Below, one piece after another: positions 62,101-64,000 of a stretch of 64,000 nucleotides of DNA. Numbering within the stretch: position 1 is the stretch's first letter; each line of letters begins with the position of its first letter. Under the pieces are notes generated by a model that was given only the letters and a program-made list of their open reading frames with translations, was not told where the DNA came from and did not search any database. The translations under genes were made by a program, and so were the position numbers. The stretch is from positions 19,276,134-19,340,133 of the forward strand of contig NC_049993.1 of assembly GCF_000003815.2 (NCBI RefSeq), given 5' to 3'. This DNA is from Branchiostoma floridae (lineage: Eukaryota > Chordata > Leptocardii > Amphioxiformes > Branchiostomatidae).

Positions 62101-63182
62101 CCCGAGATGATCTTCAGGGTAAGTACATTTATACAGAGCACTCAAGGAGAAAACGTCCGCCAGTTCTGGGTTGTATTGTCTAGTAGTAACTGTTGATGAC
62201 AGTTAAAACTGTTTATGAATAAGTTGGGGATCAAACCCAGCCTACTGGATGCCCTTAGCTGACTTGTATGCTTCCGGCAGTTACTGTGGATGTCATCCAG
62301 AAATGATGTTGAGGTTAATATTAGGGGGCCTCAGATAATAGGAATTCATTCAGTTTGCACATTCGGTTTGATAGGAATTCCATTTTTCCAACTACATGAT
62401 TGTATAATTCCAATTCTGTTATATTTGAGAACTTTAAAGTCTCAAGATTCAGAAAGCAATAGAATCAACTTTGATAATGCTTAACTTTAAAAATGTTGTA
62501 TGATGCTGAAGCTATTGTTATACTCAGGGCTCGAAATACTTTTTCTGCATACCTGCACTGGTGCAAGTAACATTGAAAATTTCCTGCACCAGGCAAATTT
62601 TACCTGCACCACTCTGATTTTAGAAAGTATGGATCATACTAAAATTGTTCAGGAACCATTGCTATTTTTTTTAAATATTCTATAGGTGGTAACAGTCAAT
62701 GCAGCTAATAACAATCCATAATACACCTACATTGTTGGACATTTATGTATAAACCCAGTACATGGACCAGTGTAGGTTAGGTGCAGGTAGACACCAGGAA
62801 TACCCGCACAGCTCCAATTTTACCTGCACTAACCTGCATATGCAGGTGGTATTTCGAGCCCTGATACTCTTAATATAACTTTGTAAAAGAATACACACTA
62901 AGACTTCATATTTTTCCCCTCAGGTTGACGAAGACTCCTACAAGGGTCCTGCCAGCCCTCCCCCTCCCACACAGGACAGCGCCCGGTCGTACTTCTTGGA
63001 CCTTCACGACGCGTCCCGTTTGGCCGATGGCGGCCCCTCGGCGCTCGGCGACCACTCACCGCCGCCCCTCGTCACCAAACTCCCGCTAACGGCGTCCGGG
63101 TTCGAGAACCATGAGAGGGAACGCTGCATGGCGTGTATGATCAAACCTCCAGAGGAGGAAAAAATACAGACAGAAAGTACAG
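35170..63182 (+). CDS. RICTOR: RICTOR, mTORC2 scaffold subunit, 33 exons, 3'-partial
   Basis: Defining subunit of mTOR complex 2, needed for AGC-kinase (Akt, SGK, PKC) phosphorylation. Exons: 35170-35215, 35310-35357, 36700-36797, 37641-37702, 38452-38583, 40856-40919, 41295-41421, 42020-42186, 42641-42708, 42966-43033, 43467-43549, 45019-45106, 45780-45870, 46151-46217, 46989-47069, 47422-47522, 47782-47959, 48253-48354, 48891-48937, 49822-49963, 50441-50497, 50915-51057, 51788-51914, 53102-53266, 54169-54245, 54783-54861, 55256-55377, 56481-56568, 57729-57821, 58338-58444, 60396-61571, 61947-62118, 62924-63182. All phases agree. About 1508 residues are read (human about 1708). The start ATGGCGGCG encodes MAAVRGRSL, like human MAAIGRGRSL. 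Conserved blocks: REILANICR, RSFNTDTTTSG-type motif, LDYSKDGLARVVLSKAL, RGTCLYVLGLVAKTRQGCDI. The gene continues beyond 64000. Confidence 0.95.
36798..37080 (+). repeat. Copies of RICTOR exon 3 end with donor
   Basis: GGGAAATCCTAGCGAACATCTG...CAACTTCCC(C/T)AAG|GTATGGGGG recurs at 36865-36950 almost unchanged. A third, diverged copy follows at about 36987-37080, where the donor is lost. Linkers are GAGTGAGTGAATAG-type. Confidence 0.9.
38584..38700 (+). repeat. Copies of RICTOR exon 5 end with donor
   Basis: CGAGTCTTCAGATACTTCCTTATCGCCAG|GTAAGATTCA occurs as two complete extra copies plus a partial one. The unit joins two separate pieces of the exon (CGAGTCTTCAGATACTTCCTTA and CTTATCGCCAG) and drops the bases between, so the repeat began as an internal deletion at a short CTTCCTTA match. 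Confidence 0.88.
39700..39887. mobile_element. Second copy of the CTGTAAATGCA MITE
   Basis: Same ends and interior as 21686-21852, TA on both sides, in a RICTOR intron. Confidence 0.85.
40051..40293. mobile_element. Foldback MITE, GTAACGCTAGTTCACC ends
   Basis: CATGTAACGCTAGTTCACC at the left and its exact reverse at the right; inner part TTTATCCG(T/C)GGGGTAACC also inverted. A diverged copy is at 43166-43386. The target duplication cannot be fixed because CATG is palindromic. Confidence 0.82.
40612..40855 (+). repeat. Acceptor-side tandem copies of RICTOR exon 6 start
   Basis: Three upstream copies of TTCCCCAG|ATGTTTAGACATCGCCCAGAGTAATGACGG... (the first degenerate) with GTCCAGTTGTAAACAGTTGT and (TTG)n precede the true exon at 40856. 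Each complete copy carries an acceptor. Only the last continues into the full exon (GCTCTCAGACTCATCAGAAAG). Confidence 0.9.
41422..41545 (+). repeat. Second copy of RICTOR exon 7 end
   Basis: GAGAGTCTGTGTGAGCTGTGTGAGCTGGG|TACGGAC at about 41507-41539 repeats the exon end at 41421, separated by CATTCATT-type simple sequence. Confidence 0.75.
42187..42375 (+). repeat. Degenerate copies of RICTOR exon 8 end
   Basis: Three decaying repeats of CATCAACCAA(C/T)CACAGA...CTGCAGGT(C/T)AGTT follow the donor at 42187, each more diverged than the last. Confidence 0.7.
43166..43386. mobile_element. Diverged copy of the GTAACGCTAGTTCACC MITE
   Basis: TAATGCTAGTTCACCTGTATC at the left and GGATAAAGGTGAACCAGCGTT at the right mirror each other and match 40051-40293. 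Confidence 0.72.
43580..44576 (+). repeat. Intronic minisatellite, about 43-bp unit, about 22 copies
   Basis: Unit GTGTGTTTACCTGTGTGTGG-ATGGTGTTCAGCACCAGGGACAG, starting 30 bases after the RICTOR exon 11 donor. Lacks exon sequence, unlike the other arrays here. It keeps a long open frame only because of its repeat structure. It is interrupted at its end by a MITE (44582-44918) and resumes briefly after it. Confidence 0.92.
44582..44918. mobile_element. CAGGGTTGGACAAG MITE, copy 1
   Basis: Ends CAGGGTTGGACAAG / CTTGTCTAACCCTG, flanked by CAGAT on both sides (44577-44581 and 44919-44923). Interior rich in ACTTGCCCGATCGGACAAG motifs. It is inserted in the 43-bp minisatellite. CAGGG ends and a 5-6 bp duplication suggest a hAT-related family; not certain. 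Confidence 0.88.
45107..45779. other. RICTOR intron, no feature recognised
   Basis: Unique sequence only. No exon, repeat or RNA gene could be supported. Confidence 0.5.
46290..46850 (+). mobile_element. Two SINE-body fragments in tandem
   Basis: GTGCAAATCCTTCTGTCTGGAG...GGTGATTCACTTCAAATCACC and CATTCACCCGGACGGGAGACC at about 46330-46500, and a second version at 46640-46830, match the body of the SINE at 57068-57563. The tRNA-like head is missing. Both are preceded by a CTTTCAAAAAAGAGTA / CATTAAGGAAAGAGTA segment. Confidence 0.7.
47523..47650 (+). repeat. Second copy of RICTOR exon 16 end with donor
   Basis: CAACATGTCAGCACAGGAGAGACA|GTAAGTCTGGCTAACC at about 47599-47633 repeats the junction at 47522. 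Linkers are ACCCTTAACCTCTCACCC, like those at 51915-52900. Confidence 0.85.
48980..49075. mobile_element. Fragment of the CAGGGCTCGAAATAC MITE
   Basis: Starts CAGGGCTCGAAATACC and contains GCATATGCA and GCAGGTAAAATTGGAGCTGTGC, as in the complete element at 62525-62863. The right end is lost or diverged. Confidence 0.6.
49225..49821 (+). repeat. Acceptor-side tandem copies of RICTOR exon 20 start
   Basis: About five copies of (C)AG|GTTTGTGAGAAGACTGGTG-TTTTTCTACCGACC-AAGAACCTGCTGTAC, near 49240, 49350, 49467, 49594 (decayed) and 49684, precede the true exon at 49822. Copies at 49350 (CCCAG), 49594 (CACAG) and 49684 (CCCCAG) retain an acceptor AG. Only the final one runs on to TCCGGCCTGAAGCTGGACTCC. 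Confidence 0.9.
49964..50290 (+). repeat. Second copy of RICTOR exon 20 end and flank
   Basis: TCATGGAGTTCCTACTGGA(G)TGTCAGGAGGTG(C)GGG at about 50115-50150 repeats the junction at 49963. The following intron sequence (GACTTGTTTTTGTGCTTTAAAT) is repeated too. Confidence 0.8.
51162..51481. mobile_element. CAGGGTTGGACAAG MITE, copy 2
   Basis: Complete copy flanked by TACAT (51157-51161 and 51482-51486). Same orientation and interior as 44582-44918. Confidence 0.9.
51915..52915 (+). repeat. About nine tandem copies of RICTOR exon 23 end with donor, about 110-120 bp unit
   Basis: CTGTCTGGACTACAGCAAGG...CAGCACCAGCAGAG|GTAGG plus AACAGCAATCCCTAACC...CCTTAACCTTTACCCTCTAACC repeats after the exon ending at 51914. 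One unit is internally deleted (near 52317-52365) and the last one (52866) is decayed. Most copies keep donor and frame. The linker is rich in CCCTAACC/CCTTAACC telomere-like hexamers. Confidence 0.95.
53759..54091. mobile_element. CAGGGTTGGACAA MITE, copy 3 (opposite orientation)
   Basis: Flanked by CCCTAG (53753-53758 and 54092-54097). Interior is inverted relative to copies 1 and 2. Confidence 0.88.
55378..55952 (+). repeat. 29-bp array with about 21 splice donors after RICTOR exon 27
   Basis: The unit GTAAGTAACATGCACCACAG-ACCACTGCT holds the last about 23 bases of the exon and the first 6-8 intron bases. Starting at the true donor (55378), GTAAG follows CTGCT about 21 times, one unit being truncated to ATGCTGCT. 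Copies are nearly identical. Reading past the first donor meets TAA at once (CTG TAA), so only the first donor gives an open product. Confidence 0.96.
56569..56830 (+). repeat. Two extra copies of RICTOR exon 28 end with donor
   Basis: GTACGTACCTGTTCACCTGTA...GGTGGAGAAACAG|GTAAGC recurs at about 56605-56676 and 56720-56791. Each has a good donor. Linkers are CACCTGGTACAGGTAACACACC. Confidence 0.93.
57068..57563 (+). mobile_element. tRNA-derived SINE, full length
   Basis: tRNA-like head with A box TAGCACAGTGG (57076-57086) and B box GGTTCAAATCC (57119-57129), a body of about 350 bp, and a (AATA)n tail. Flanked by a 13-base direct repeat ATAAATATGCGTG (57055-57067 and 57564-57576), the sign of target-primed insertion. 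Body pieces recur at 8975-9170 and 46290-46850. Confidence 0.92.
58445..59610 (+). repeat. About 52-66 bp array with about 22 donors after RICTOR exon 30
   Basis: Unit GAGGACTGTCCTGTCCTGTC-TGTCAGGGG|GTGAGTTATTATCACTGTCACAC, with or without TGTCTGGCC, repeats about 21 times after the exon end at 58444. Nearly every unit keeps GTGAGT. Two unit lengths are interspersed. A decayed unit is seen at about 60128-60165, beyond a unique stretch. Confidence 0.96.
60001..60045 (+). repeat. Partial upstream copy of a RICTOR acceptor and exon start
   Basis: TCTGCAG|GACCTGTCTGTACGTGCTGGGTCTGGTG repeats the boundary at 60395/60396 about 385 bases upstream, then diverges (GGAAATCATTTACATAA). It ends in an in-frame stop soon after, so it is a decoy acceptor. 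Confidence 0.85.
60396..61571 (+). CDS. RICTOR: RICTOR large exon: end of HEAT region and Ser-rich linker
   Basis: A single 1176-bp exon (392 codons) opens with TCLYVLGLVAKTRQGCDIL, matching the last ordered helical repeats, and then encodes the low-complexity Ser/Arg linker. Conserved landmarks are STFFLDINE, SRSESFNTDTTTSGVSSMGS and YTSTRDAAGYATL, all with close counterparts in human RICTOR. Basophilic candidate phosphosites exist (KPRSTSF, KLRSNSD), but I find no clear equivalent of the human T1135 context. The exon is more GC-rich than its neighbours. Part of its first 30 bases is duplicated with an acceptor at 60001-60040. Confidence 0.95.
62525..62863. mobile_element. MITE with CAGGGCTCGAAATAC ends
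   Basis: Inverted ends CAGGGCTCGAAATAC / GTATTTCGAGCCCTG, flanked by ATACT (62520-62524 and 62864-62868), interior with repeated CCTGCAC and GCATATGCAGG. The 5-base duplication and CAGGG start relate it to the CAGGGTTGGACAAG family. Confidence 0.9.
62924..63182 (+). CDS. RICTOR: RICTOR exon with C-terminal Cys pair
   Basis: Encodes a proline-rich stretch and then ERERCMACMIKPPEEE, whose CxxC corresponds to the CLYC region of human RICTOR's C-terminal ordered (zinc-associated) part. Ends AGTACAG|GTAGGT at 63182 in phase 1. The next true exon is beyond the window or not recognised among the copies that follow. Confidence 0.88.
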
Positions 63183-63800
63183 GTAGGTTTTGTTGACAGA
63201 ATTTTTTTCTAAGCCAACAACGTTTATTTTTTAATCCAAATGGCCACTAACGGCATCAGGGTTCGAAAAACATGAGAGGGAACGCTGCATGGCGTGTATG
63301 ATCAAACCTCCAGAGGAGGAAAAACTACAAGCAGAAAGTACAGGTAGGTTTTGTCGACAGAAATTGAGAAAAGTTACAAAGTTGCCAAAGCCAAACTACC
63401 GCGAACAGCTTCCGGGTTCGAGAAACATGAGAGGGAACGCTGCATGGCATGTATGATCAAACCTCCAGATTCTGAAGAGGAAAAGCTACAGGCAGAAAGT
63501 ACCGGTAGGTTTTGCTGACAGGGATACATGAAATAGCCAAAGAAGTTTGTTTTCAAAGCCAAACTGATGCTCAGGGTGTCAGGCTTCGAGAACCATGAAT
63601 GATCAAACTTCCGAGGAATAACTTCAGGCAGAAAGTCTTGTTGACAGAAACTGAGAAAAGTTTCAAAGTTGCCAAAGCCAAACTACCGCGAACAGTATCA
63701 GGGTTTGAGAACCATGAGAGGGAACGCTGCATGGCGTGTATGATCAAACCTCCAGAGGAGGAAAAACTGCAGACGGAAAGTACAGGTAGGTTTTGTTGAA
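63183..63800 (+). repeat. Four tandem copies of RICTOR exon 33 end with donor
   Basis: The unit TCCGGGTTCGAGAACCATGAGAGGGAACGC...AAAGTACAG|GTAGGTTTTG recurs at about 63247-63343, 63395-63506, 63575-63640 (internally deleted) and 63690-63786. Most encode ERERCMACMIKPPEEE again. The copy at 63395 has a 6-bp insertion (TTCTGA) adding two codons. Confidence 0.92.
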
Positions 63801-64000
63801 CATAGATTGAAAAAGTTACAAACTTTGTTTTCAAAGTCAAATTTCCACTCACGGTGTCAGGGTTTGAAAACCATGAAACGGAGAAATTGTGAGAAACCAT
63901 GAAAGGGATAAAAGACTGCTGAATGTAATTTCAAACAGACAGGTCATACTTAACAACTTTTCTTTGGGTGAGGTGGTGAAGTCTGCCATCTCTGATTGCC

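Overview
This window is animal nuclear DNA, most likely from a cephalochordate (amphioxus, Branchiostoma type). It carries intron-rich orthologues of the vertebrate genes NEK8 and RICTOR, tandem TRIM-NHL and death-effector-domain (DED) genes, many small DNA transposons, CR1/L2-type retrotransposon pieces and a tRNA-derived SINE. Species assignment is inference; gene identities rest on proteins I could read exon by exon.

Layout. Positions 1-2750 hold two truncated minus-strand non-LTR retrotransposon fragments either side of the first visible NEK8 exon. NEK8 (+ strand, 16 visible exons, 1308-33130) encodes a NIMA-family kinase domain and then an RCC1 propeller; its first coding exon is not seen. 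Four other protein genes sit inside NEK8 introns. A single-exon RING/B-box/NHL gene (3874-5601, +) lies in the first visible intron. The 14.6-kb intron between the kinase and RCC1 halves holds a minus-strand tandem cluster: two two-exon genes joining a DED to coiled coil, filamin-like and NHL domains (11656-14724 and 17012-19163), and one complete TRIM-NHL gene (21872-24112). A 380-base assembly gap lies at 15065-15444. After a 2-kb intergenic stretch with two MITEs, RICTOR (+ strand, 33 exons read, from 35170) fills the rest and runs off the right edge.

The most unusual feature is that at least a dozen exon-intron junctions of NEK8 and RICTOR are followed by tandem arrays whose unit contains the last part of the exon, the 5' splice site and the first intron bases. 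Three sites show the mirror case, with the acceptor and exon start repeated. One RICTOR exon is followed by about 21 GTAAG-type donors in a 29-bp array, another by about 22 donors. In every checked case the first donor (or last acceptor) keeps the reading frame, and all 48 junctions read here agree in phase.

The second notable feature is the DED-NHL pair. These genes look like a local TRIM-NHL paralogue whose RING and B-boxes were replaced by a DED exon through a phase-1 junction. One copy has an 882-bp TA-flanked transposon inserted exactly in the splice donor, and the TA duplication rebuilds a GT donor. The paralogues are nearly identical in the filamin-like domain but vary in sequence and length in particular NHL loops, as expected of recognition surfaces. 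NEK8 (cilia) and RICTOR (mTORC2) are housekeeping genes with no obvious functional link to the nested TRIM/DED genes, which look like innate-immune or ubiquitin-pathway genes.
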